Source: Streptomyces sp. BK208 (GTDB lineage: Bacteria > Actinomycetota > Actinomycetes > Streptomycetales > Streptomycetaceae). From it: DNA of 64,000 nt. Shown piece after piece: positions 17,376-25,685 of this stretch (positions are counted from its first letter, which is position 1; each line of letters starts with the position of its first letter). Under the pieces are notes generated by a model. That model did no database searches. It had not been told where the DNA came from and saw only the letters and a list, made by a program, of their open reading frames with translations. The stretch is taken from NCBI RefSeq assembly GCF_004364245.1, contig NZ_SOAV01000001.1, positions 434,001-498,000 on the forward strand, given 5' to 3'. Both the position numbers and the translations under genes were made by a program.

Positions 17376-19754
17376 TCACTCGTCGCCGGGCCCCGACCGG
17401 TCGGTGACGCCCGGGCGGCGGTGCGGGGGCTGTTCGGGCGTGGGCCGCCACTTCGGCGCGGTGATACCGAGGGTGACGGGCCCGTCCCCGTTCACGTGCA
17501 CCTCGGTGCCGTGGTGATGGATCGTCAGGGGCGGCCCGCCCAGCAGCGAGTACGACGCCCGGTCGGGACCGATCTCCACCTGCAGGCACCGGCCGCGGAA
17601 CTGGAGCCGGAAGGCGAGGCGGCTGAACTTCTCGGGCAGGCGGGGTGCGAAGCGCAGGCTGTCGCCGTCCCGCCGGGTGCCGCCGAAGCCGGCGACCAGC
17701 GCCATCCACGTGCCGGCCAGCGAGGCGATGTGCAGTCCGTCGCGGGTGTTGTGCTCCAGGTCCGCCAGGTCCATCAGGGCGGCCTCGGTCGCGTAGTCGT
17801 AGGCCAGGCGCAGGTGCCCCGTCTGGGCGGCGACGACGGCCTGGCAGCACGCGGACAGCGAGGAGTCCCGGACGGTCAGCGGCTCGTAGTAGGCGAAGTT
17901 CGCGGCCATCTGGTCGTCGTCGCAGTGTTCGTCGAACCAGCTGCCGCAGGTGTACATGGCGAGCACGAGGTCGGACTGCTTGATCACCTGCTTGCGGTAG
18001 ATGTCGAAGTAGGGGAAGTGCAGCATCAGCGGGTACTGGTCGGCGCCCGTGTTCGCGAAGTCCCAGCGCTGGTGGCGGGTGAAGCCCGCGTGCTGTTCGT
18101 GCACGCCGATCTCGTCGTTGTACGGGATGTGCACGGCCTCGGCGGCGTCCCGCCAGGCGGCGCTCTCCTCCTCGTCCACGCCGAGCCGGGCCGCCTCCTC
18201 GGGGTGGCGTTCGCACACGTCGGCCGCGGCGAGGAGGTTGGAGCGCGCCATGAGGTTGGTGTACGTGTTGTCGTCGACGACGGCGCTGTACTCGTCCGGT
18301 CCGGTGATGCCGTCGATGTGGAAGACGCCGTGGTGGTCGTGGTGGCCGAGCGAGCGCCACAGCCGGGCCGTCTCCACCAGGAGTTCCAGGGCGGTCTCGC
18401 GCTCGAAGTCGGTGTCGCCGGTGGCCGCCGTGTAGCGCACCGCGGCGTGCGCGATGTCGGCGGCCACGTGGAAGGCGGCGGTGCCGGCCGGCCAGTACGC
18501 GGAGCCCTCCGAGCCGTCGATGGTCCGCCACGGGAAGGCGGCGCCGCGCAGCCCGAGCTGGGCGGCGCGTTCCCGGGCGGCGGGCAGGGTGGCCTGCCGC
18601 CAGCGCAGTGCCTCGGCGACGGCCTTGGGGGCGGTGTAGGTCAGCAGGGGCAGCACGAACATCTCGGTGTCCCAGAACGCGTGGCCGTCGTAACCGGAGC
18701 CGGTCAGTCCCTTGGCCGGAATCGCGCGCTGCTCGGCGCGGGCTCCGGCCTGCAGCACGTGGAACAGGGCGAAGCGGACGGCCTGCTGGATCTCCTCGTC
18801 GCCGTGCACCTCGACGTCCGCGCGGGCCCAGAAGTCGTCGAGGTACTCCCGCTGTTCGGCCACCAGGCCTTCCCAGCCGCCGTGCGCGGCGGCGGCCAGC
18901 GCGGCCTCGACCTGGTCGCTCATCGCGGGCCGCGACCGGGCACCCGACCAGCCGTGTGCGACGGTCTTCTGCACCCGCAGCCGCTGTCCCGGGTCCAGGA
19001 CGGAGGTGATGGTCAGGCGGGAGACGTCCGTGTTGCTCTCACTGCTGGTGGTGATCTCTCCCGGGGCGTCGACGACGTGGTCGGCGGCCACGGCGACCCT
19101 GAGCCCGCTGCGCCGGGTGCGGTGGACCAGGCGCAGCCGCGATCCGGCCGCCAGGTCCTCCTCCGGTTCCAGCGGGGACTGCAGGGCCTTGGCCGTCCTC
19201 GGGTCGCCGTCCGGGCTGGGCAGGCTCTCGTTGGCGACCAGTTCCGACTGGATGACCACCCTGGTCCGGCTGTCGACGGGCTCGACCTCGTACTCCACGG
19301 CGGCGATGGCGCGTTGGGTGAGGGAGACCAGGCGGGTGGAGCGCACCCGGATGGTCGTGCCGGCCGGTGAGGTCCACTCGCAGGACCGCTCCAGCACGCC
19401 GCGCCTGAGGTCCAGGGTGCGTTCGTGCTTGCCGAGCCGCCCGTAGCGCAGGTCGAAGGGCTCGTCGTCGACCAGCAGCCGCAGCAGCTTGCCGTTGGTG
19501 ACGTTGATGGCGGTCTGGCCCGACTCCGGGTAGCCGTAGCCCGCTTCGGCGTAGGGCAGCGGGTGCAGTTCGTAGACGCCGTTGAGGTAGCTGCCGGGCA
19601 GGCCGTGCGGTTCGCCCTCGTCGAGGTTGCCGCGCCAGCCGACGTGCCCGTTGGACAGGGCGAAGACGGACTCGCTCTGTGCGAGGAGGTCGAGGTTGAG
19701 GGCGGTCTCGCGCACCCGCCAGGGTTCCACGGTGTACGTCCGGTTGGTGATCAC
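17376..19754 (-). CDS. Glycoside hydrolase family 65 disaccharide phosphorylase
   Basis: 792 residues, the usual size for maltose, trehalose or kojibiose phosphorylases. N-terminal beta-sandwich (about 1-260, starting YTVEPWRVRETALNL with FALSNGHVGWRGNLDEGEPH), then the (alpha/alpha)6 barrel with FWDTEMFVLPLL and the general-acid Glu in ITGPDEYS near residue 487, then a C-terminal beta domain. It cleaves an alpha-glucosyl disaccharide with phosphate to beta-glucose 1-phosphate. GTG start overlaps the stop of the upstream beta-phosphoglucomutase-like gene (GTGA), so the pair feeds glucose 6-phosphate to glycolysis. Which disaccharide is used cannot be read from the sequence. Confidence 0.9.
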   Translation of the reverse strand: MITNRTYTVEPWRVRETALNLDLLAQSESVFALSNGHVGWRGNLDEGEPHGLPGSYLNGVYELHPLPYAEAGYGYPESGQTAINVTNGKLLRLLVDDEPFDLRYGRLGKHERTLDLRRGVLERSCEWTSPAGTTIRVRSTRLVSLTQRAIAAVEYEVEPVDSRTRVVIQSELVANESLPSPDGDPRTAKALQSPLEPEEDLAAGSRLRLVHRTRRSGLRVAVAADHVVDAPGEITTSSESNTDVSRLTITSVLDPGQRLRVQKTVAHGWSGARSRPAMSDQVEAALAAAAHGGWEGLVAEQREYLDDFWARADVEVHGDEEIQQAVRFALFHVLQAGARAEQRAIPAKGLTGSGYDGHAFWDTEMFVLPLLTYTAPKAVAEALRWRQATLPAARERAAQLGLRGAAFPWRTIDGSEGSAYWPAGTAAFHVAADIAHAAVRYTAATGDTDFERETALELLVETARLWRSLGHHDHHGVFHIDGITGPDEYSAVVDDNTYTNLMARSNLLAAADVCERHPEEAARLGVDEEESAAWRDAAEAVHIPYNDEIGVHEQHAGFTRHQRWDFANTGADQYPLMLHFPYFDIYRKQVIKQSDLVLAMYTCGSWFDEHCDDDQMAANFAYYEPLTVRDSSLSACCQAVVAAQTGHLRLAYDYATEAALMDLADLEHNTRDGLHIASLAGTWMALVAGFGGTRRDGDSLRFAPRLPEKFSRLAFRLQFRGRCLQVEIGPDRASYSLLGGPPLTIHHHGTEVHVNGDGPVTLGITAPKWRPTPEQPPHRRPGVTDRSGPGDE

Positions 19755-20491
19755 GCGCGGCCTCCCAGCTCGGCGAGGTCCTTGACGACGCGGTCGGCCC
19801 CGTGGGCGTACAGCGCGTCGGTCTGGCCGACGCGGTCGACGCCGACGACGAAGCCGAAGTGCCCGGAGCGGCCCGCGTCCATGCCGGCCAGCGCGTCCTC
19901 GAAGACGGCGGCCCGGGACGCCTCGACGCCGAGGTCGCGGGCGGCGGCCAGGAAGGTGTCGGGACTGGGTTTGCCCGGCAGCTTCCTCTCCCGGGCCACC
20001 ACGCCGTCGATCCGCACGTCGAACAGCCGCTCGGCGTCGATGGAGCGCAGGACGTCCCGGGTGTTGGCGCTGGAGGAGACGATCGCGGTGGCGAGGCCCG
20101 CGGCGCGGACGGCCTCGATGTAGCGCAGCGTGCCCTCGTAGGGTTCGACGCCGTCGGTGCGGATCTTCTCCAGGAGGAGTTCGTTCTTGCGGTTGCCGAC
20201 ACCGTTGACGGTCCGCGCGTCCGCCGGGTCGTCGGGGGTGCCCTCGGGCAGCTCGATGCCGCGGGAGGCGAGGAAGGAGCGGACGCCGTCGGCGCGGGGG
20301 CGGCCGTCGACGTACTCGTCGTAGTCGGAGTCGGTGAAGGGGCGGAAGTCCGCGCCGTCCCGCTCGCGCAGGAAGGCGTCGAAGGTCGCCTTCCAGGCGG
20401 CGGCGTGCACCACCGCCGTCCTGGTGACGACCCCGTCGAGGTCGAAGAGACAGGCCTGGATGTCGTCGGGGAGTCCGAGCTGCGTCGTCAT
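19751..20491 (-). CDS. HAD family beta-phosphoglucomutase-like hydrolase
   Basis: 246 residues. Motif I is FDLDGVVT, with both catalytic Asp; motif II Ser/Thr falls in TAIVSSSANT; motif III Lys and the acidic motif IV are in KPSPDTF and AVFEDALAGMDAG. The helical cap between motifs I and II is of phosphoglucomutase type. Its place directly before, and overlapping, a GH65 phosphorylase gene fits conversion of beta-glucose 1-phosphate to glucose 6-phosphate. Start at MTTQLGLPDD with GTGGGGG upstream. It diverges from the kinase gene across 53 bases. Confidence 0.88.
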   Translation of the reverse strand: MTTQLGLPDDIQACLFDLDGVVTRTAVVHAAAWKATFDAFLRERDGADFRPFTDSDYDEYVDGRPRADGVRSFLASRGIELPEGTPDDPADARTVNGVGNRKNELLLEKIRTDGVEPYEGTLRYIEAVRAAGLATAIVSSSANTRDVLRSIDAERLFDVRIDGVVARERKLPGKPSPDTFLAAARDLGVEASRAAVFEDALAGMDAGRSGHFGFVVGVDRVGQTDALYAHGADRVVKDLAELGGRA

Positions 20492-20544
20492 ACCCCCACA
20501 GTTCCCCGCCGGGGCGGGTCCGATCAGGTGACACACTGTGGGAT

Positions 20545-21234
20545 GTGCCGCTGACCTTCGACGACCTGCTCTCGCGTGCCCGCCGCCTCCCCGGTGAGGG
20601 CCGGCGGGCGATCCTGGGCATCGCGGGCAGTCCCGGCGCGGGGAAGTCGACGCTCGCCGAGGCGCTGGTGCGGGAGCTGAACGGTGCGGGAGAGCCGTGG
20701 GTGGCGCACGTGCCGATGGACGGCTTCCATCTGGCCGACGCCGAGCTGGACCGGCTGGGCCGCCGGGACCGCAAGGGCGCGCCGGACACGTTCGACGCGG
20801 CCGGGTACGCCGCGCTGCTGGAGCGGCTGCACCGGGAGACGGACGGCGAGACGGTGTACGCGCCGGGCTTCGAGCGGGAGCTGGAACAGCCGATCGCCGG
20901 GGCCGTTCCGGTGCCGCCCACCGCCCGGCTGGTCGTCACGGAGGGCAACTACCTGCTGCTGGAGAGCGGGGCCTGGGCGCGGGTGCGCCCGCGGCTCGAC
21001 GAGGTGTGGTTCTGCGGCCTGGACGAGGCGGAGCGCGTCCGGCGGCTCGTGGCGCGGCACGAGCGCTTCGGCAAGTCCGCACCGGCCGCGGCCGCGTGGG
21101 CGCTCGGGCCCGACCAGCGCAACGCCGACCTGGTCGCGGCGACCCGGCACCGGGCGGACCTGGTGGTACCGGCGGACGCGCTGACGGGCCCGCCCCCGGG
21201 CGCGCCGGGAGCGGCGCCCTCACCGTCCTGGTGA
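20545..21234 (+). CDS. P-loop nucleoside/sugar kinase family protein
   Basis: 229 residues of the uridine-kinase/pantothenate-kinase-like fold. P-loop GIAGSPGAGKSTLAEAL, an acceptor/base region VPMDGFHLAD, and EGNYLLLESGAW, which matches the YggC/FrcK type of sugar-linked kinases. Substrate not determinable. GTG start; the ribosome site is weak, and the start lies only 53 bases from that of the divergent HAD gene, so they may share a promoter region and belong to one sugar pathway. Confidence 0.75.
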   Translation: MPLTFDDLLSRARRLPGEGRRAILGIAGSPGAGKSTLAEALVRELNGAGEPWVAHVPMDGFHLADAELDRLGRRDRKGAPDTFDAAGYAALLERLHRETDGETVYAPGFERELEQPIAGAVPVPPTARLVVTEGNYLLLESGAWARVRPRLDEVWFCGLDEAERVRRLVARHERFGKSAPAAAAWALGPDQRNADLVAATRHRADLVVPADALTGPPPGAPGAAPSPSW

Positions 21235-21239
21235 CTCGG

Positions 21240-21413
21240 TCACTCCTCGTCGAAGTCGTCGGGGCGCACGTGCGCCTCCTCCAGGGCCTCGCGCATGGTC
21301 CGGCCGGTGCCGCCCGGCGGGCGGGGCTCGTCCTCCTGGCGCCGGCCTGCGCGCTGGTCGAGAACGTCGTCGGTGGTGTCGGTCTTCGGCCGGTTCTCTT
21401 CCGGGACGGTCAT
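21240..21413 (-). CDS. Small acidic protein, function unknown
   Basis: 57 residues, MTVPEENRPKTDTTDDVLDQ followed by an Arg/Glu-rich half and ending RPDDFDEE. GAGGAG lies nine bases before the ATG, and third codon positions are almost all G or C, which supports coding. It is charged throughout with no membrane segment. It converges on the kinase gene, with five bases between the stops. Confidence 0.65.
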   Translation of the reverse strand: MTVPEENRPKTDTTDDVLDQRAGRRQEDEPRPPGGTGRTMREALEEAHVRPDDFDEE

Positions 21414-21548
21414 GACGTGGTGCTCCTCGTCCGTGTCTGCGGGTGCTTCCGTGGCGGCGGGTTCCCGGGCGGCGCGGTGCTATCCCCGTCCGGGGCGGTG
21501 CCGTTGCCGCGCGCCGCGGCCGGCCCGGCCCGTCGCGGGGGGTGAGCT

Positions 21549-22511
21549 ATGTTGACCTCCGTGGGAGACATGGGAGACACCGGAGGCGCACCCGTGCCGT
21601 CGCCGCAGCAGGCACGTGCCCAGGCGTCGGCGATCACCTCGGGACGGGCGGCCCCGCAGTCGGAGGTCTCCCCCACTTCACGGCTCAGGACGCTGTTCGA
21701 CCGGCCCCGTCTCTCCCCGGGGCAGCGACGCATCGCCCAGTACCTCATCGAGCACCTCACCGAGGCGGCGTTCCTGTCGATCACCGACCTGGCCGACCGG
21801 GTGGGCGTGAGCCAGCCGTCGGTGACGCGGTTCGCCTCGGCCGTCGGGTTCAGCGGCTACCCGGCGTTGCGGGAGCAACTCCAGGCGATCGCACTGGGCG
21901 GACGGGGCGGTTCGGCGGCCGAGGAGTACGGGGGCAACGAACTCCAGGCGGCCGTGGACGCCGAGATCGAGAACCTGGAGAACCTGCGGCGCGACTTCGC
22001 CGACGCGGACCGGGTGATCGACGTGGGCCGCAAGCTGGCCGCCTCGGCGCCGCTGACCGTCCTCGGGCTGCGCATCTCCGTCTCGCTCGCCGAGTACTTC
22101 GCCTACGCGGCCCGTCGCGTCCACCCGGACGTACGGCTGGTGACGAGGGGCGGCACCGTCGCCTACGACGCCCTGCTCCAGTCCCGGGAGGCGGGCGGGA
22201 CCTGGGTGCTGGCCTTCTCGATGCCCCGGCACGCCCACGAGACGCTGGGCGCGGTGCGGGTGGCACGCGACGCCGGGCTGAAGGTCGCGCTCATCACCGA
22301 CCTGGCGCTGGGCCCCGTGGTGGACGAGGCCGACGTCACGTTCGCCACCGGCACGGGCTCCCGGCTGGTCTTCGACTCCTACGCGGCGCCCGGCGTGATG
22401 TGCGCGGCGCTGCTCCAGGCCATGACGGACGCCGATCCCGAGCGGACGCAGGCCCGGCTGGAGGGGTACGAGCAGGTCGCGGAGCAGCACCAGTTCTTCC
22501 TGCGGGACTGA
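21549..22511 (+). CDS. MurR/RpiR family transcriptional regulator
   Basis: 320 residues from the first ATG. The N-terminal helix-turn-helix (about 50-125: RLSPGQRRIAQYLIEHLTEA, then VGVSQPSVTRFASAVGFSGY) is the RpiR type, followed by a SIS sugar-phosphate-binding domain (about 155-290). Such regulators sense phosphosugars and control their catabolism; no target is obvious. The GTG at 21594 has a better ribosome site (GGAGG, seven bases) and may be the true start, giving a protein beginning MPSPQQARAQ. The last 22 bases are tandemly duplicated past the stop. Confidence 0.87.
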   Translation: MLTSVGDMGDTGGAPVPSPQQARAQASAITSGRAAPQSEVSPTSRLRTLFDRPRLSPGQRRIAQYLIEHLTEAAFLSITDLADRVGVSQPSVTRFASAVGFSGYPALREQLQAIALGGRGGSAAEEYGGNELQAAVDAEIENLENLRRDFADADRVIDVGRKLAASAPLTVLGLRISVSLAEYFAYAARRVHPDVRLVTRGGTVAYDALLQSREAGGTWVLAFSMPRHAHETLGAVRVARDAGLKVALITDLALGPVVDEADVTFATGTGSRLVFDSYAAPGVMCAALLQAMTDADPERTQARLEGYEQVAEQHQFFLRD

Positions 22512-22538
22512 GCGGATCTTCCTTCGGGACTGAGCGGA
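22495..22538. repeat. 22-bp tandem duplication spanning a stop codon
   Basis: 22495-22516 and 22517-22538 are identical except for one base (TCTTCC then TGCGGG or TTCGGG, then ACTGAGCGGA). The first copy contains the final codons and TGA of the RpiR gene; the second is untranslated. It looks like a recent slippage or repair event. Confidence 0.8.
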
Positions 22539-22575
22539 CACGTCCCGCCCCGCGCCACCTGCCGTCGGAAGCAGG

Positions 22576-22640
22576 CATGAATGTTTTCATACGTCTTGCA
22601 AACCGGATGGCATATATAAATACTTCTCACGGATCGCGAC
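22576..22640. other. A+T-rich pocket in a 324-base gap
   Basis: The stretch around GAATGTTTTCATACGTC and GGCATATATAAATACTTC is far richer in A+T than the rest of the window. It lies between the RpiR gene and the small gene at 22836. It may hold a promoter for the latter; TTGCAA and TATATA/TAAATA words are present, but spacing is not clearly canonical. Nothing else was seen in 22539-22835. Confidence 0.5.
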
Positions 22641-22835
22641 CCGGCCGCCCCGGAGCGCGTCCGCACCTGCCGCGAACACCTCGGTCGCCGAACTCCTACC
22701 CGCTCCGGTGTGCCGGGTGTTCCGGTCGGGCATCGCCTGCGCGAGCGCCCGCGGCGGTCCCGGTCGTCCCCTGGACCGGGACCGCCCCCCACCCGTCGCC
22801 CACCCCGCGACGCCGCACCTCCGGAAGCGATGATC

Positions 22836-23213
22836 ATGCCCCTGACGACCACGCGCATCAGCCCGGACTGGCCCTGCCAGGTCAAGGCGCCCGGCAGTTA
22901 CGACTGGGAACGCTCGGCCACCAGGTGGCTGCGCGAGCTGGTCCCGGCGCGCTACGCCGGGTACCCGGCCCTGATCCGGCACCCGGTGCTGCTCGCCCGG
23001 CACGCGCACATCCAGGTGCAGCACGAGATCCGGGTGGCCCGCACCGCGCTGCAGACCGCCCGGGCGGACCTGCCGCGGCTCGGTCTGCACGAGGCGGCCA
23101 TCGAGCACACCATCAAGCTGTACGCGGCGGAGGTCCTCCAGTTGCAGCACATCGCGCGCAGCGTGCGGGCGGTCACCGAGGCACTGGCCGAGCAGGGCGC
23201 CGCCGGTCGCTGA
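22836..23213 (+). CDS. Conserved hypothetical protein
   Basis: 125 residues starting MPLTTTRISPDWPCQVKAPG. Soluble and largely helical, with WERSATRWLRELVPARYAGY and a C-terminal helix rich in Gln, Ala and Leu. No signal peptide, membrane helix or catalytic motif is visible, and I do not recognise the family. The second ATG was chosen because GGAAG lies eight bases before it and only two before the first ATG. It converges on the flavin-reductase-like gene. Confidence 0.7.
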   Translation: MPLTTTRISPDWPCQVKAPGSYDWERSATRWLRELVPARYAGYPALIRHPVLLARHAHIQVQHEIRVARTALQTARADLPRLGLHEAAIEHTIKLYAAEVLQLQHIARSVRAVTEALAEQGAAGR

Positions 23214-23228
23214 GCGGTCCTGCGCCCG

Positions 23229-23720
23229 TCAGTCCACCGGATGTCCCGGCCGGATGGTGCGGGCGCCGGAGAGCCGCAGCACCGGATCGCCGGCCCCCTT
23301 CCCGCGCCCGCCCCACTCGACCGGTTCGAGGACGAACCCGACGTGGTCGCCTCCCTCGGCCCGCTCCACGACCCGCCCGACGAACCACGCCTCGGCGTCC
23401 TCCAGCACGGCGGCCCCGCCGTGCGCCTCGCGCCAGCGCACCCGCCGGAACTTGTCGACGTCGTCGCCGCTGCGGCCGCCGAACAGCTCGGCCGTCTCCC
23501 GTTGGCCGCGCGCGATCAGGTGGACCGCCAGGACGTCGGCGGAGCGCGCGACGCGGAGGGTGTGGTTGACGTCGGAGATCCAGACGACGTACCGCACGGG
23601 GCGGATGGAGCACTGCGAGGAGAAGCCGACCAGGCAGCCGGCGCGTTCTCCGCCCGCGGCCGCCGTGACGACGCACATGTCCGGGTCGAGCCGGTCCAGG
23701 AACACGTCCATGGCGGCCAT
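23229..23720 (-). CDS. Flavin reductase-like (FMN-binding split barrel) protein
   Basis: 163 residues. DPDMCVVTAAAGGERAGCLV and FSSQCSIRPVRYVVWISDVN match the N-terminal strands of flavin reductase-domain proteins that bind FMN, and LAVHLIARGQRETAELFGG matches the following segment. Probably a cytoplasmic FMN- or F420-linked reductase or the reductase half of a two-component system; no oxygenase partner is adjacent. The ATG at 23720 or the one nine bases later could be used; the ribosome site is weak. Confidence 0.72.
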   Translation of the reverse strand: MAAMDVFLDRLDPDMCVVTAAAGGERAGCLVGFSSQCSIRPVRYVVWISDVNHTLRVARSADVLAVHLIARGQRETAELFGGRSGDDVDKFRRVRWREAHGGAAVLEDAEAWFVGRVVERAEGGDHVGFVLEPVEWGGRGKGAGDPVLRLSGARTIRPGHPVD

Positions 23721-23793
23721 GCTAGGTCCCGCCCGGCCCGCCCCGTCCGTCGCCCGCCGGGCGGCCCTCACCGGCCGGAGGTGCGGCGGCGGG

Positions 23794-24627
23794 TCAGGCG
23801 GCGAGCAGGCGGCGCAGGGCCGTGCGCAGGGCGGCGACGAAGGCGTCGCGGGCCGGCTCGTCCAGGGCGTCCAGGGACAGGTAGGGGTTGAGGTCCTCCA
23901 GTTCGACCAGCAGCAGCTCCCCGTCGGGCGCGCGGCAGGCGTCGACGCGCTGGATGCCGTGGTCGACGCGGTTCCACTCGATGAACCGCCGCGCGAAGTC
24001 GAGGTCGGCCACGGTGGCGTCGTACGGCTCCAGCCGCCAGCGGCGGTCGGGGTGCGGCGCGTGGAGGGCGTACTGGTAGTCGTGGTCGACGAAGTAGAAG
24101 GAGACCTCGTAGGCGAAGTCGACGCGCGGCTGGACGAGCAGGTCCGGGGCGCCGCCCACCGCCTCCGGGACGCGCGCCGCCGGGACGGTCCGCAGGCCCG
24201 CCGAGTCCGCGCCGAGCCTGGGCTTGACCACGTACTCGTCGGCGGCGGGCAGCAGGTGGAGGTCCTCGGCGCGGTCGACGGTGGGGATGACCGGGAATCC
24301 CGCGGCGGTCAGATCGAGCAGGTACTGCTTGCCGAGCATGTCCGCCCGGCCCGTGAGCTGGTTGTAGACCCGCGTCCCGCGCTCGGCGGCACGCTCGCGG
24401 AAGGCGTCGTAGGCGTCCTTGTACCGCTGCACCGGACCGCTGTTGCGGACGACCACGGCGTCGAAGGCGTCCAGCAGCGCGGCGGCGTCCCTGGGGTGGC
24501 ACAGGGCCAGGTCGAACTCGTCGCGCAGCCGGGAGGCGAGGAAGATGTCCTCGTCGCAGTAGCGCCGCCCGCGGGCCTGATAGGCCAGGTCGGTGACGTA
24601 CAGGATGCGGGGGCGGGCGAACGGCAT
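23794..24627 (-). CDS. ATP-grasp-like protein of unknown substrate
   Basis: 277 residues. DEYVVKPRLGADSAGLR fits the ATP-grasp nucleotide-binding Lys and glycine loop, and RVDACRAPDGELLLVELEDL NPY fits the metal-binding end of the fold, with a conserved Asn-Pro after the acidic pair. The N-terminal LYVTDLAYQARGRRYCDEDI with VVVRNSGPVQRYK looks like a pre-ATP-grasp domain. Such enzymes join a carboxylate to an amine or thiol. No partner gene identifies the product. Strong GGAGGAG before the ATG. The operator-like motif at 24687-24726 lies in its upstream region, shared with tetR. Confidence 0.68.
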   Translation of the reverse strand: MPFARPRILYVTDLAYQARGRRYCDEDIFLASRLRDEFDLALCHPRDAAALLDAFDAVVVRNSGPVQRYKDAYDAFRERAAERGTRVYNQLTGRADMLGKQYLLDLTAAGFPVIPTVDRAEDLHLLPAADEYVVKPRLGADSAGLRTVPAARVPEAVGGAPDLLVQPRVDFAYEVSFYFVDHDYQYALHAPHPDRRWRLEPYDATVADLDFARRFIEWNRVDHGIQRVDACRAPDGELLLVELEDLNPYLSLDALDEPARDAFVAALRTALRRLLAA

Positions 24628-24686
24628 GCGGGGCTCCTCCGGGGCTGACCGGAAGTGATCGTATGCGACCGGTACGGAGCCGTGCC

Positions 24687-24726
24687 GAGTGCACTCAGTT
24701 CCCTCCGGTCACTGCACTGAGTGCCA
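24687..24726. promoter_or_regulatory. Probable TetR operator, first site
   Basis: Contains the palindrome GAGTGCACTC (24687-24696), the inverted repeat CACTCAG / CTGAGTG (24693-24699 and 24716-24722) and the 12-mer CACTGAGTGCCA (24715-24726). The same 12-mer, with a preceding CCGAGTGC, recurs after tetR at 25554-25585. Lies between the leftward ATP-grasp gene and tetR, 33 bases before the tetR start. Confidence 0.6.
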
Positions 24727-24758
24727 CACACCTCGATGGGCTGCTACGTTCCCCTTCC

Positions 24759-25493
24759 ATGAGCACCAGCAGTGCGGCGCCCCGCCGCGGGGACGGGACG
24801 GACACGGCGGAGGCCAGGCCGCCGATGCGGGACGCGCTGGTCGCGGCGGCGTTCCGGCTGTTCCTCGAGCGGGGGTACGAACAGACCACCGTGGACGACA
24901 TCGTCGCCCTCGCGGGCGTCGGACGGCGGTCCTTCTTCCGGTACTTCCCGTCCAAGGAGGACGTGGTCTTCCCCGACCACGAGCGGTGCCTGGCCGACAT
25001 GACGGCGTTCCTGGCCCGCTCCCCCGAGGACGCCGACCCGGTGCGCCGGGTCTGCGACGCGGCCCGTCTCGTCCTGCGCATGTACGCCGAGAACCCGGCG
25101 TTCTCCGTGCAGCGCTACCACCTGACCAAGAAGGTCCCCGGGCTGCGCGCCTACGAGTTGTCGGTGGTGTGGCGCTACGAGCGCGCCCTCGCCGCGTACC
25201 TGCGCGGGCGGCTGGGCGGACGTCCGGACGGCATCCTGCGCGCCGACGTGATCGCGGCCGCGGTGGTCGCGGCGCACAACAACGCCCTGCGCTCCTGGCT
25301 GCGTTCCGACGGGCGCGACGACGCGGGCGCGGCGGTGGACCACGCACTGGCGTACGCGCAGTCCGCGTTCGGCGACGTGCCCGTACCGCCCCGCGGCGAG
25401 TCACCCGAGGACGTGGTGGTCGTGGCGGCGCGCCGCGGGACGCCCCTGTGGCAGGTGCTGCGCGAGGTCGAGACGGCGTACACGGGCGACTGA
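24759..25493 (+). CDS. TetR family transcriptional regulator
   Basis: 244 residues. Helix-turn-helix in residues 25-75: RDALVAAAFRLFLERGYEQT, then VDDIVALAGVGRRSFFRYFP and SKEDVVF, a very typical TetR start. The C-terminal ligand-binding domain has two helices rich in Ala and Val (VIAAAVVAAHNNALRSWL). Ligand unknown. The motif CACTGAGTGCCA occurs before this gene and again before the Zn-ribbon gene downstream, suggesting it regulates itself, that gene, and perhaps the divergent ATP-grasp gene. No ribosome site precedes the ATG, so translation may be leaderless or start elsewhere. Confidence 0.85.
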   Translation: MSTSSAAPRRGDGTDTAEARPPMRDALVAAAFRLFLERGYEQTTVDDIVALAGVGRRSFFRYFPSKEDVVFPDHERCLADMTAFLARSPEDADPVRRVCDAARLVLRMYAENPAFSVQRYHLTKKVPGLRAYELSVVWRYERALAAYLRGRLGGRPDGILRADVIAAAVVAAHNNALRSWLRSDGRDDAGAAVDHALAYAQSAFGDVPVPPRGESPEDVVVVAARRGTPLWQVLREVETAYTGD

Positions 25494-25553
25494 CGACCGG
25501 CCGCCGCCCCGCCCCGCTCGGCCCTGCTCGACCCTCATTCGCAGACAAGGGTA

Positions 25554-25585
25554 CCGAGTGCCTTTACGAGTGACACTGAGTGCCA
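25554..25585. promoter_or_regulatory. Probable TetR operator, second site
   Basis: CCGAGTGC followed 12 bases later by CACTGAGTGCCA, the same two words found before tetR, though spaced more closely. It lies about 100 bases before the start of the Zn-ribbon protein gene. Confidence 0.55.
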
Positions 25586-25685
25586 TACGCTGTCGTGCGT
25601 GCACGGTGGCACGGTGAGCCGCGCACCCGCGTGCCCGGGGACCGTGCACGCGGAATTCCGGCCCGAGTGCAGGGAGTTGACCAGC

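Noticed and set aside
22587..23150. Leftward 187-codon open frame
   Set aside because: It is opposite the small gene at 22836 and lacks a ribosome site and any recognisable domain.
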